From positions 3,148-19,076 of the forward strand of contig DHLY01000028.1 of the NCBI GenBank assembly GCA_002405525.1: a DNA stretch of 15,929 bases. Reading direction: 5' to 3'. The notes under the pieces were generated by a model, which saw nothing but the letters and a program-made list of their open reading frames with translations, made no database searches and was not told the DNA's origin. This document shows, piece after piece, positions 7,638 to 14,936 of this stretch. The DNA is from Proteobacteria bacterium UBA4656 (GTDB taxonomy: Bacteria; Pseudomonadota; Gammaproteobacteria; Xanthomonadales; Ahniellaceae). A program made the translations under genes and the position numbers. The first letter of the stretch is position 1. Each line of letters starts with the position of its first letter.

Positions 7638-8675
7638 TCAGAGGAACGGCAGATAGAGCCGGGTCGTGACTTCCCCGGTCTCCTCGTTCGGCGCCGGCCA
7701 TTCCTCCCACATGCCGCGCAGATCGCGGTCGTAGCGATAACCGTGGGTCATCGCGTAGGCGCGTAGCATGTCGCGCGCCTTGCCGAGCCCGACCCGGTGG
7801 CCGCGGTACTCGGTACTCAGCGCGCGGCCGGCGAAACTGCGCCCGACCTGGACCCGTCCCGCGGACTCGGCAGTGTGAGGTTCGACCACCCAGGCGAGAC
7901 TGAAGTCGTTGTTCTCCTCGCCCAACATATTGACCACCCGGCGGCGATCGCCGAGCACCACCAGCCGGTTGCGCTGCGCGAATGCTGCCCCTTCGGCCCA
8001 GGCGGCGTCCATTTTGGTTTCGGCCTCGTCCCACTGCCGCGGCGCGGCCGGCGTGGTCTCACCAACGAAGATGATGTCCATGGCCGGCACGTCGAGGATG
8101 CCGACCTCGACCTGGCTGTAGTCGACGTTCGGCACCTGCGACATCATCGCCGCGAACCGGCCGAGCCCGCCGTTCATCGACTCGCCCACCCGGCCATTCA
8201 GATACAGGCCGGCGAAGCGGCCGATGAGGTCCCAGCCGTATTCGACGTCGATCACCCAGCGAAGAAGGACCGAATTGGTCCTGGTGTCGGGCTCGAGGAT
8301 GAAGGTCTGGGTCTTGTCGTGGCCGCGCCAGTCGTTGACCAGGGCCATCACGATGCGCTCTTCCGGATCGCTCTGGACGATCTCCAGGGAGCCGGTGCCG
8401 ATGTCCTTGTTGAACGGCGAACTCCAGTTGAACTTCGCGCCGATCCCGAACTCGGCGCCCTCGACGCTGTAGCGCGTCAGATTGTCGTTCGCGGCCCAGG
8501 GCTGCCACTCGTTGTAGCGCTTGAAGTGGTTGAGCGCGTCGTAGACCTGGGTGGTGGGGTTGGTCACCTCGATCCGGCGCTCGACGCTCGCGCGGTCGGG
8601 CAGAAACAGCGCGATCGTGACGAACAGCAGGACGGTCAGGACCGCGGCAATGACGAACTCGAGGATGCGATACAT
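7638..8675 (-). CDS. Membrane-anchored SRPBCC + GyrI-like effector-binding fusion protein
   Basis: The protein is 345 residues. Residues 5-25 (LEFVIAAVLTVLLFVTIALFL) form one N-terminal membrane helix. Residues about 32-180 match the SRPBCC/polyketide-cyclase fold (RRIEVTNPTTQVYDALNHFKRYNEWQPW style N-terminus, then GTGSLEIVQ and a beta-rich segment). Residues about 188-345 resemble an AraC/GyrI-type effector-binding domain (VEVGILDVPAMDIIFVG, then HRVGLGKARDMLRAYAMTHGY and a final RLYLPF). Both folds bind hydrophobic or small ligands. No DNA-binding or catalytic motif is seen, so a ligand-sensing or carrier role is only inferred. ATG 8675 has no good Shine-Dalgarno, but the membrane anchor starts right there. 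The pseudouridine synthase ends 38 bases upstream, so the two may be cotranscribed. Confidence 0.82.
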   Translation of the reverse strand: MYRILEFVIAAVLTVLLFVTIALFLPDRASVERRIEVTNPTTQVYDALNHFKRYNEWQPWAANDNLTRYSVEGAEFGIGAKFNWSSPFNKDIGTGSLEIVQSDPEERIVMALVNDWRGHDKTQTFILEPDTRTNSVLLRWVIDVEYGWDLIGRFAGLYLNGRVGESMNGGLGRFAAMMSQVPNVDYSQVEVGILDVPAMDIIFVGETTPAAPRQWDEAETKMDAAWAEGAAFAQRNRLVVLGDRRRVVNMLGEENNDFSLAWVVEPHTAESAGRVQVGRSFAGRALSTEYRGHRVGLGKARDMLRAYAMTHGYRYDRDLRGMWEEWPAPNEETGEVTTRLYLPFL

Positions 8676-8713
8676 GGGATGGAAGGACTGGGCGGCCCGG
8701 AAAGTGAAGCATG

Positions 8714-9487
8714 TTATCCAAGACCGGTCCGGCCTGCCATCGGGCGATTGGACGGGGGGGCCAGGGCCAGGACCTCGGCAGGATCGAGCAGCCGCCAGCC
8801 CCCCTTGGGGAGGCCAGCGAGGGCCAGCGGACCGATCGCCACCCGGACCAGCCGCAGGACGTCCACGCCCAGGGCCGCAAGCATGCGCCGGATCTGCCGG
8901 TTGCGGCCCTCGTCGAGCTCCACCTCCAGCCAGCCGTGGCGCGCCCCGGCTCGCAGCACGCGAGCCCGGACCGCCGACAGGCTCTCGCCGCGGTCCTCGA
9001 CGCCTTGCTCCAGCCGCGAAGCCAGCGTGCCGTCCGGCACCCGGCCGACCTGCACGTGGTAGCGCTTGACGACGCCGCCGGCGGGATCGGTCAGGTGCGC
9101 GGCCCAGGCGGTGTCATTGGTCAGCAGCAGCAGGCCCTCGCTGGCGCGGTCCAACCGGCCGACCGGGCCGACCCACGGCAGGGCGGCGTCGGCGAGGCAG
9201 CGGTACACGGTGTCGCGACCGCGGTCGTCGGCGGCGCTGGTGACCAGCCCGCGCGGCTTGTTGAGCGCCACGTACACCCGCGGCGCCGCCATCACCGGCC
9301 GGCCGTCGACGAGGATCGCCGTGCGGCCGGGAAGCACCGTTCGCTCGGGGTCACGCTCGATGCGACCGTCGACCGCCACCCGGCCGGCGGCAACCAGGGC
9401 CGCGGCTCCCGTGCGCGAGCACCAGCCGAGCTTCGACAGGGCCCGTGCGAGACCGCAGCGGCCACCGTACGCCCCCGGATGCGACAC
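8714..9487 (-). CDS. RsuA/RluB/E/F-family rRNA pseudouridine synthase
   Basis: This enzyme isomerises a uridine in ribosomal RNA to pseudouridine. With the GTG start at 9487 it is 257 residues. An S4 RNA-binding domain comes first (about 11-45, ARALSKLGWCSRTGAAALV then GRVAVDGR). The catalytic domain follows with VYVALNKPRGLVTS (71-84), catalytic Asp113 in GRLDRASEGLLLLTND (110-125), KRYHVQV (141-147) and EGRNRQIRRML (193-203). The SEGLLLLTND form resembles RluE/RluF-type members, but I cannot assign the target base. The start is uncertain. The frame stays open to 9637, but ATG 9577 and earlier starts would overlap the divergent OsmC gene and add an Arg-rich tail without family support. GTG 9487 has a GGGGGG run close upstream and puts the S4 domain near the N-terminus, as is normal. 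Confidence 0.88.
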   Translation of the reverse strand: MSHPGAYGGRCGLARALSKLGWCSRTGAAALVAAGRVAVDGRIERDPERTVLPGRTAILVDGRPVMAAPRVYVALNKPRGLVTSAADDRGRDTVYRCLADAALPWVGPVGRLDRASEGLLLLTNDTAWAAHLTDPAGGVVKRYHVQVGRVPDGTLASRLEQGVEDRGESLSAVRARVLRAGARHGWLEVELDEGRNRQIRRMLAALGVDVLRLVRVAIGPLALAGLPKGGWRLLDPAEVLALAPPSNRPMAGRTGLG

Positions 9488-9495
9488 GCCCCCCG

Positions 9496-9523
9496 TTGCG
9501 CCGGGCTCACGAGGCGGTAGGCT
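9496..9523 (+). promoter_or_regulatory. Candidate promoter of the OsmC-family gene
   Basis: TTGCGC (9496-9501) and TAGGCT (9518-9523) are spaced 16 bases apart in the short divergent gap between the pseudouridine synthase and the OsmC gene. Each matches only about half of the sigma-70 consensus. The position makes sense but the sequence evidence is weak. Confidence 0.2.
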
Positions 9524-9575
9524 AGCGAGTGCGGGACGTTTCGCCCGGCGCGCACCGCGCCGCAGGGAGCCAGCC

Positions 9576-10031
9576 ATGTCAGAACACCGCATCCGCCTGG
9601 AATGGGCACGCGAGGGCGCGCCGTTCGAGCGCAACAACTACCGTCGCGAACACCGCATCATATACGCCGGCGGACAGGCGATCGACGCTTCCGCCGCCCC
9701 GGGCTACGGCGGCCGCGAGTCGCATGTCGACCCCGAACAGCAGCTCCTCGGCGCGCTGTCGTCCTGCCACATGCTGACCTTCCTGGCGGTGGCGGCGAAC
9801 CGCGGCTACGTGGTCGACGCCTACGAGGACGACGCGGTGGCGATGCTGGGCAGGACCGACACGGGCACCACCGCGATCACGGCCGCCACCCTGCGGCCGC
9901 GTATCCGTTTCGCCGCCCCCGGCGCCCCCGCGCCGGAGGACCTCGCGAAGCTGCACGAGCGCGCGCATCGGGCCTGTTTCGTCGCCAACTCGCTCCGCAC
10001 TGCGGTGACGATCGAACCCCGGGCGGCCTGA
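9576..10031 (+). CDS. OsmC family protein (thiol peroxidase-like)
   Basis: The protein is 151 residues, the typical length for OsmC/Ohr-fold proteins, which reduce organic and lipid hydroperoxides with two cysteines. Cys64 (LSSCHMLTFL, 61-70) and Cys134 (HRACFVANS, 131-139) occupy the two catalytic positions. The Y-R-x-H segment (NYRREH, 21-26), DASAAPGYGG (37-46) and SHVDPEQQLLGAL (49-61) fit the OsmC subgroup with the CHML motif rather than classical Ohr. The ATG is preceded by AGGGAG at good spacing. It is the first plus-strand gene, 51 bases before a fatty-acid desaturase. This suggests a link to lipid peroxide detoxification, but that is inferred from position only. It could have its own transcript. 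Confidence 0.92.
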   Translation: MSEHRIRLEWAREGAPFERNNYRREHRIIYAGGQAIDASAAPGYGGRESHVDPEQQLLGALSSCHMLTFLAVAANRGYVVDAYEDDAVAMLGRTDTGTTAITAATLRPRIRFAAPGAPAPEDLAKLHERAHRACFVANSLRTAVTIEPRAA

Positions 10032-10040
10032 GGGGCGTCA

Positions 10041-10060
10041 GTTCACCGCGAAGTCACCGC
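10041..10060 (+). promoter_or_regulatory. Short direct repeat before the desaturase gene
   Basis: GTTCACCGC (10041-10049) and GTCACCGC (10053-10060) form a direct repeat about one helical turn apart, in the 51-base gap between the OsmC and desaturase genes. A regulator binding site is possible. No promoter of recognisable quality is seen beside it. Confidence 0.22.
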
Positions 10061-10082
10061 CGTACGGCACAATCCCCGACGC

Positions 10083-11051
10083 ATGTCCGCCGAACCCACG
10101 CCCGCCCGCCCCTCCGTGCCCGCCCGGCTCGCCCGCGCCCTGCTGCGCTGGTTCGACACCGAGGCCGCCGGCGATGCCGACCTTCACGACCGCCGGATCG
10201 ATTGGGCGCGCGTGGTGCCCTTCATCGGCCTGCACCTGGCCTGCCTCGGACTGCTCTGGGTCGGTTTCTCCTGGTTCGCCTTCTGGACCGCGGTGCTGCT
10301 GTACGCGGTCCGCATGTTCGCCATCACCGGCTTCTACCACCGCTACTTCTCGCACAAGGCGTTCAAGACCTCGCGCCCGATGCAGTTCCTGTTCGGCCTG
10401 ATCGGTGCGACCAGCGTGCAGCGCGGCCCGCTCTGGTGGGCGGCCCACCACCGCAACCACCACCGCCACTCGGACACCGAACTCGACGTCCACTCGCCAG
10501 TCCGCCACGGCTTCCTGTGGAGTCACATGGGATGGTTCCTGACCCGCGCCGGCTTCCGCACCGACCGCTCCAGGATCAAGGACCTGCTGCGCTTCCCCGA
10601 ACTGCGGCTGCTCGACCGCTTCGACATCCTCGTTCCGGTCGCGCTCGCCGCCGCCCTGTTCCTGCTGGGCAACTGGCTGGAATCCAATCACCCCGGGCTC
10701 GGCACCTCCGGCCCGCAGCTTCTCGTGTGGGGGTTCTTCGTCTCCACCGTGGTGCTGTTCCATGCCACCGTGACGATCAATTCGCTGGCGCATCGCTTCG
10801 GCAGCCGTCGCTTCGAAACCAGCGACGACTCGCGCAACAACTGGTGGCTGGCGCTGATCACCTTCGGCGAGGGCTGGCACAACAACCATCACCATTTCCC
10901 CGGCTCGGCCCGCCAGGGCTTCCGCTGGTGGGAGTTCGACCTCACCTACTACGTCCTGCGCCTGTTCGCCCTGTTCGGGCTGGTCTGGGACCTCAAGCCC
11001 GTGCCGGCGGGCCTCGCGCGCCCGGCGCGCAGGCCGCGCGCGGAGGCCTGA
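10083..11051 (+). CDS. Acyl-CoA/acyl-lipid desaturase (membrane di-iron)
   Basis: This 322-residue integral membrane desaturase introduces a cis double bond into a saturated acyl chain, most likely at delta-9, using a di-iron centre. All histidine boxes are present: HRYFSH (86-91), HHRNHH (122-127) and HNNHHH (266-271), plus the extra His237 in NSLAHRFG. Hydrophobic stretches around 46-85 and 180-230 provide the membrane spans. GPLWWAAHHRNHH and GEGWHNNHHHFP are characteristic of the stearoyl-CoA desaturase-like (DesC/Des) group. The first 35 residues are Pro/Ala/Arg-rich and variable, so a slightly later start is possible, but ATG 10083 is the first good one. It ends 4 bases before the flavoenzyme gene, whose Shine-Dalgarno lies in the last desaturase codons. 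This ties desaturation to the downstream lipid-modifying genes. Confidence 0.94.
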   Translation: MSAEPTPARPSVPARLARALLRWFDTEAAGDADLHDRRIDWARVVPFIGLHLACLGLLWVGFSWFAFWTAVLLYAVRMFAITGFYHRYFSHKAFKTSRPMQFLFGLIGATSVQRGPLWWAAHHRNHHRHSDTELDVHSPVRHGFLWSHMGWFLTRAGFRTDRSRIKDLLRFPELRLLDRFDILVPVALAAALFLLGNWLESNHPGLGTSGPQLLVWGFFVSTVVLFHATVTINSLAHRFGSRRFETSDDSRNNWWLALITFGEGWHNNHHHFPGSARQGFRWWEFDLTYYVLRLFALFGLVWDLKPVPAGLARPARRPRAEA

Positions 11052-11055
11052 GACG

Positions 11056-12318
11056 ATGCGCATCGCGGTGGTCGGCGCCGGCATCGCCGGCATGGCGTCG
11101 GCTTGGCTGCTTTCGCGCGAGCACGAGGTGGTGCTGTTCGAGGCAGGCGACCGGCTGGGCGGACACACCCATACGCACGACATCGAACTGGGCGGGCGCC
11201 GCTGGGCGGTGGACACCGGTTTCATCGTCTGCAATCCGGCCAACTACCCGCTGTTCACCGGCATGCTGGACGAACTGGGGGTCGCAACGCAGCCGACGAC
11301 CATGACCTTCGCCGTGCGCAACGAGCGCAGCGGACTCGAGTACAACGCCGGCAGCAGTGGCGGGCTTTTCCTGCAGAAGCGTCGCGCGCTGTCGGTCCGC
11401 CATTGGCGGATGATCGCCGACATCCTGCGCTTCTACCGCAGCGCGCCGGCGCTGCTGGCCAATGCCGGCGACGGCCCGTCGCTGGGCGACTACCTGAACC
11501 GGCATCGCTACTCCGTCGGCTTCCGCGACGACCACATCGTGCCGATGGCGTCCGCGCTCTGGTCCTCGCCCTCGGCGCAGGTGCTGCGCTTCCCGGCGAA
11601 GTACCTGGTCGCCTTCATGGCCAACCACCACATGCTGCAGGTCGAAGGGCGGCCGCAATGGCGGGTGGTCAGGGGCGGCTCGTCGACCTACGTGCGCGCG
11701 CTGCAGCGCGACTGGACCGCGAAGGTGCGCCTGATGAGCCCGGTCCGCGGCGTGCGCCGTCACGCGCAGGGCGTGGACATCGCCACCGACGCCGGCACGG
11801 ACGTCTTCGACCACGTGGTGCTGGCCTGCCACAGCGACCAGGCGCTGGCCCTGCTGGCCGACCCCACGGACCGCGAACGCGAGGTGTTGGGAGCGATGCC
11901 CTACCAGCGGAACGAAACGGTACTGCACACCGACGCGGCGCAATTGCCCCGCGACCGCCGCGCCTGGGCGGCATGGAACGCCATCGTCCCGCCCGAGGAC
12001 GACGGCCAGTGCACGGTGTCCTACTGCATGAACCTGCTGCAGTCGCTGGATTCGCCCGAGCCCTTCGTGGTCACGCTCAACCGGACCCAGGCGATCGACC
12101 CGGCGAAGATCCTGCGCCGCATGGTCTACCACCACCCGGTCTACACCCATGCATCGGTCGCCGCGCAGAAACGGCGAGCCGAGATCGACGGCGTCGACCG
12201 CACCTGGTACTGCGGCGCCTACTGGGGCTGGGGCTTCCACGAGGACGGCATGCGCAGTGCGGTTGACGTGGCGCGTGCCCTCGGCGTGCAGTGGCAACCG
12301 AAGGCGGCCGCGGCGTGA
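11056..12318 (+). CDS. FAD-dependent oxidoreductase, amine-oxidase/desaturase-like
   Basis: This 420-residue flavoprotein has an N-terminal Rossmann fold. GAGIAG (7-12) lies in RIAVVGAGIAGMASAWLL, FEAGDRLGGHTHT (28-40) carries the acidic ribose-binding residue and GG motif, and DTGFIVCNPANYP (53-65) follows. The C-terminal GAYWGWGFHEDGM, with RSAVDVA after it, is the conserved FAD-closing element of the group found next to DUF1365 and CFA-like methyltransferases. It belongs to the NAD(P)-binding-8/amino-oxidase superfamily, which includes carotenoid and fatty-acid acting enzymes. The exact reaction is not known from sequence; redox chemistry on an acyl chain is inferred from neighbours. GGAGG lies about 9 bases before ATG 11056. 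The stop overlaps the next start (GTGA), indicating coupled translation. Confidence 0.9.
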   Translation: MRIAVVGAGIAGMASAWLLSREHEVVLFEAGDRLGGHTHTHDIELGGRRWAVDTGFIVCNPANYPLFTGMLDELGVATQPTTMTFAVRNERSGLEYNAGSSGGLFLQKRRALSVRHWRMIADILRFYRSAPALLANAGDGPSLGDYLNRHRYSVGFRDDHIVPMASALWSSPSAQVLRFPAKYLVAFMANHHMLQVEGRPQWRVVRGGSSTYVRALQRDWTAKVRLMSPVRGVRRHAQGVDIATDAGTDVFDHVVLACHSDQALALLADPTDREREVLGAMPYQRNETVLHTDAAQLPRDRRAWAAWNAIVPPEDDGQCTVSYCMNLLQSLDSPEPFVVTLNRTQAIDPAKILRRMVYHHPVYTHASVAAQKRRAEIDGVDRTWYCGAYWGWGFHEDGMRSAVDVARALGVQWQPKAAAA

Positions 12319-13112
12319 ATGCCGCCGCCGCCCGCACCGCCACCGACGCGCCGCTGGCCAGCGCGATCTACCGCGGCAGCGTGCGGCACCGGCGCCACGC
12401 TCCGCATCCGCACGCCTTCCAGTACCGGCTGTTCCAGCTCTACCTCGACCTCGACGAGGTCGACCGCGCGCTCGCGGCGAACCGTTTCTGGTCGGTCGGC
12501 CGGCGCAACCTCGCCGAATTCCGGCGCAGCGACTACCACGGCGACCCGCAGGTGCCGCTGGCCGACGCGGTGCGCGCCACCGTGCGCGCCGCCACCGGCG
12601 ACGCACCCAGCGGCCCGATCAGGCTGCTCACCCATGCGCGCTACTTCGGGTACTGCTTCAATCCGGTGTCGTTCTACTACTGCTACGCGGCAGACGGCGC
12701 GACGCTGGAAACGGTGGTCGCGGAGATCACCAACACGCCCTGGAAGGAACGCCACGCCTACGTGCTCCCGGTGGCGCAGGCCACGCGGCGCGGCATCGCC
12801 TACGAGTGGGGTTTCGCCAAGGCCTTCCACGTGTCGCCCTTCCTGCCGATGCAGCGCGACTACCGCTGGCGCTTCGAAGCGCCCGGCACATCCATCCGCG
12901 TGCACATGGACGTATTGAAGGACGGTGCGCCGGACTTCGACGCGACCCTGGTGCTGGAGCGCGAGCCGCTGGACGCCGCCGGCCTGTCCCGAGCGCTGTG
13001 GGGCTTCCCGCTGATGACCGCGCGGGTCGTCGCCGCCATCCACTGGCAGGCGCTGTTGATTTGGCTTAAACGCAATCCGGTCTACGATCACCCGTCCAAG
13101 AGCCGAGGCTGA
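12315..13112 (+). CDS. DUF1365 family protein
   Basis: The protein is 265 residues, of the DUF1365 family (COG3496), which is regularly found between the flavoenzyme and the CFA-like methyltransferase. Family motifs are dense: IYRGSVRHRRHAPHPHAFQY (18-37), LYLDLDEVD (42-50), RLLTHARYFGYCFNPVSFYYC (103-123), EITNTPWKERHAYVL (137-151), FHVSPFLPM (171-179) and IHWQALLIWLKRNPVYDHP (242-260). Its function is unknown; a role in handling or modifying acyl lipids is inferred from context and from the loss-of-lipid phenotypes reported for such clusters. I chose GTG 12315, which overlaps the preceding TGA by 4 bases. An in-frame ATG at 12291 inside the oxidoreductase gene is the alternative and would add only 8 residues. 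AAGG lies about 11 bases upstream of the GTG. Confidence 0.9.
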   Translation: MNAAAARTATDAPLASAIYRGSVRHRRHAPHPHAFQYRLFQLYLDLDEVDRALAANRFWSVGRRNLAEFRRSDYHGDPQVPLADAVRATVRAATGDAPSGPIRLLTHARYFGYCFNPVSFYYCYAADGATLETVVAEITNTPWKERHAYVLPVAQATRRGIAYEWGFAKAFHVSPFLPMQRDYRWRFEAPGTSIRVHMDVLKDGAPDFDATLVLEREPLDAAGLSRALWGFPLMTARVVAAIHWQALLIWLKRNPVYDHPSKSRG

Positions 13113-13118
13113 ACGCCG

Positions 13119-14399
13119 ATGCGCGACTTCGCTGCAGCCCAAGACACGACAGCCCCGGCGAGCGAACCGGGGGGCTTCTTCCGCCGCCGCATGCGCGAGA
13201 CTCTCGCCGGCCTGCGCGGCTGCGAACTGACCGTGGCCGAAGACGGCGCGACCCACATGTTCGGCATCGCCGACCCCGGCGTGGAACCGCTGCGCGCGAC
13301 CATCACCGTGGGCGACGCCGACATGTACCGCCAGATGGCGCTCAACGGCAGCGTGGGCGCGGCCGAGGCCTACATGGACGGCCTGTGGGAGTGCTCCGAC
13401 CTCACCGCGCTGGTGCGCATCTTCGTGCGCAACCGCGACCTGCTCGACCGCATGGAGGGCGGACTGGCGCGGCTCGGCGGCGCGCTGATGCGCGCCTGGC
13501 ACGCGCGGCGCCGCAACTCGCGCGGCGGCAGCCGGCGCAACATCGCCGAGCACTACGACCTCGGCAACGACCTGTTCCGCCTGTTCCTCGACGAATCGAT
13601 GATGTACTCGTCGGCCATCCACGTCGCCGCCGACGAGCCGCTGGAGGCCGCACAGTTCCGCAAGCTCCAGCGCATCTGCCGCAAGCTGGACCTCAAGGCT
13701 TCCGACCACCTGGTCGAGATCGGCACCGGCTGGGGGGGCATGGCCCTGCACGCGGCGAAGCACCACGGCTGCCGCGTCACCACCACCACGATCTCGAAGG
13801 AACAGCATGCGCTGGCCGTCGAGCGGATCGCCGCGGCCGGGTTGTCCGACCGCGTCACCGTGCTGCTCGAGGACTACCGCGACCTGAAGGGCCGCTACGA
13901 CAAGCTGGTCTCGATCGAGATGATCGAGGCGATCGGGCATCAGTTCATCGACACCTACTTCGGCAAGATCTCCGCGCTGCTCGCACCGCACGGGCTGGGC
14001 CTGATCCAGGCGATCACGATCGAGGACCACCGCTACGAGCGCGCCCTGCGCAACGTGGACTTCATCCAGCGCTACATCTTCCCCGGCTCGTTCATCCCCT
14101 CGATCGCCGCGATGACCGGCGCGATGGCGCGCAGCACGGACCTCAAGCTGTTCCACCTCGAGGACATCGGGCCCTCGTACGCGGTGACCCTGCGCCAGTG
14201 GCGCGAGCGCTTCGACGCCAAGCTCGACCAGGTGCGCGCGCTGGGTTATCCGGAGCGCTTCGTGCGCATGTGGCATTTCTACCTCGCCTACTGCGAGGGC
14301 GGCTTCATCGAGCGCTCGATCGGCGACGTGCAGCTGCTGCTGGCCAAGCCCGGCGCGCGGCCGAAGCAGTTCCTGCCCGACCTCGGGCCGGCCCTCTGA
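13119..14399 (+). CDS. CFA-synthase-like SAM-dependent methyltransferase with altered bicarbonate pocket
   Basis: This 426-residue protein belongs to the cyclopropane-fatty-acyl-phospholipid synthase superfamily, which transfers a methyl or methylene group from SAM to a phospholipid double bond at the membrane. The N-terminal lipid-binding part has AYMDGLWECSDL (84-95). The SAM fold starts at EHYDLGNDLF (144-153), with VEIGTGWGG (199-207) as motif I and EDYRDLKGRYDKLVSIEMIE (251-270). Aligned by eye with E. coli Cfa, Glu239 and Tyr317 are kept (Glu270, Tyr354) and Ile268 is kept (Ile299), but Cys139 is Ser165 and His266 is Gln297. It is about 45 residues longer than E. coli Cfa. Product specificity may therefore differ (methylated, branched or furan acid, rather than cyclopropane). 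GAGG lies 11 bases before ATG 13119, which is 6 bases after the DUF1365 stop. Confidence 0.93.
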   Translation: MRDFAAAQDTTAPASEPGGFFRRRMRETLAGLRGCELTVAEDGATHMFGIADPGVEPLRATITVGDADMYRQMALNGSVGAAEAYMDGLWECSDLTALVRIFVRNRDLLDRMEGGLARLGGALMRAWHARRRNSRGGSRRNIAEHYDLGNDLFRLFLDESMMYSSAIHVAADEPLEAAQFRKLQRICRKLDLKASDHLVEIGTGWGGMALHAAKHHGCRVTTTTISKEQHALAVERIAAAGLSDRVTVLLEDYRDLKGRYDKLVSIEMIEAIGHQFIDTYFGKISALLAPHGLGLIQAITIEDHRYERALRNVDFIQRYIFPGSFIPSIAAMTGAMARSTDLKLFHLEDIGPSYAVTLRQWRERFDAKLDQVRALGYPERFVRMWHFYLAYCEGGFIERSIGDVQLLLAKPGARPKQFLPDLGPAL

Positions 14400-14936
14400 G
14401 TGGGCGCCTTCCTCGCCAACCTCGTCTCCTTCCAGGTCTGCTGGTTCGCCTTCGTGTGGGGCGGAGCCAACGGACGCTGGTGGCTCGGCTTCATCCCGCT
14501 GGCGCTGTTCATCGCCTGGCAACTGAAGGTCTCGCGCTGGCCCAAGGCCGACCTCGGCCTGATGGGCGTGGCCCTGCTGCTCGGCATCGTGATCGAAACC
14601 GGGATGGCCGCCAGCGGGCTGTTCACCTACGCCACGCCCGTGCCTTCGGCTTCGCTGGCGCCGCTGTGGATGCTGGGCATGTGGATTAACTTCGGCCTCA
14701 CCATCAACCACTCGATGGCGTGGTTCAAGCCGCGGCTCGTCGTCGGTGCGCTGTTCGGGCTGGTCGGTGGTCCGCTGGCCTACTGGCTCGCGGGCCGCAT
14801 GTGGGGCGCGCTCACCATCGCCGACCCGCATTGGCCGGCCCTGCTGGCGCTGGGCGTCGGCTGGGCGGTGGCGATGCCGCTGCTGTGCAGCCTCGCGGTG
14901 CGCTGGGTGCGCCGCGAGGAAGCGGCCGCCGCCTGA
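14400..14936 (+). CDS. DUF2878 family membrane protein
   Basis: The protein is 178 residues and very hydrophobic, with about five membrane segments (roughly 5-20, 30-43, 52-72, 84-102, 113-130 and a final one near 143-165). The N-terminus ANLVSFQVCWFAFVWGG and the internal APLWMLGMWINFGLTINHSMAW (about 96-117) are typical of DUF2878, a family found almost only beside CFA-like methyltransferases and DUF1295 proteins. Its function is unknown; transport or scaffolding of a lipid substrate is inferred. The start is GTG 14400, immediately after the methyltransferase TGA (TGAGTG). There is no clear Shine-Dalgarno, so reinitiation by ribosomes ending the upstream gene is likely. It overlaps the next gene by one base (TGATG). 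Confidence 0.85.
   Translation: MGAFLANLVSFQVCWFAFVWGGANGRWWLGFIPLALFIAWQLKVSRWPKADLGLMGVALLLGIVIETGMAASGLFTYATPVPSASLAPLWMLGMWINFGLTINHSMAWFKPRLVVGALFGLVGGPLAYWLAGRMWGALTIADPHWPALLALGVGWAVAMPLLCSLAVRWVRREEAAAA

Noticed and set aside
9488..9637. Longer N-terminus for the pseudouridine synthase
   Set aside because: It would overlap the start of the divergent OsmC gene and adds an Arg-rich tail before the S4 domain with no family support.
10041..10075. Sigma-70 promoter TTCACC/CACAAT before the desaturase
   Set aside because: The spacing of about 20 bases is too long and each hexamer matches poorly.
12219..14831. Very long minus-strand open frame (870 codons) opposite the lipid genes
   Set aside because: It is antisense to DUF1365, the methyltransferase and DUF2878, all of which have strong family motifs. 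Its translation is Arg/Gln/His/Val-rich with no domain. It is an artefact of high GC.
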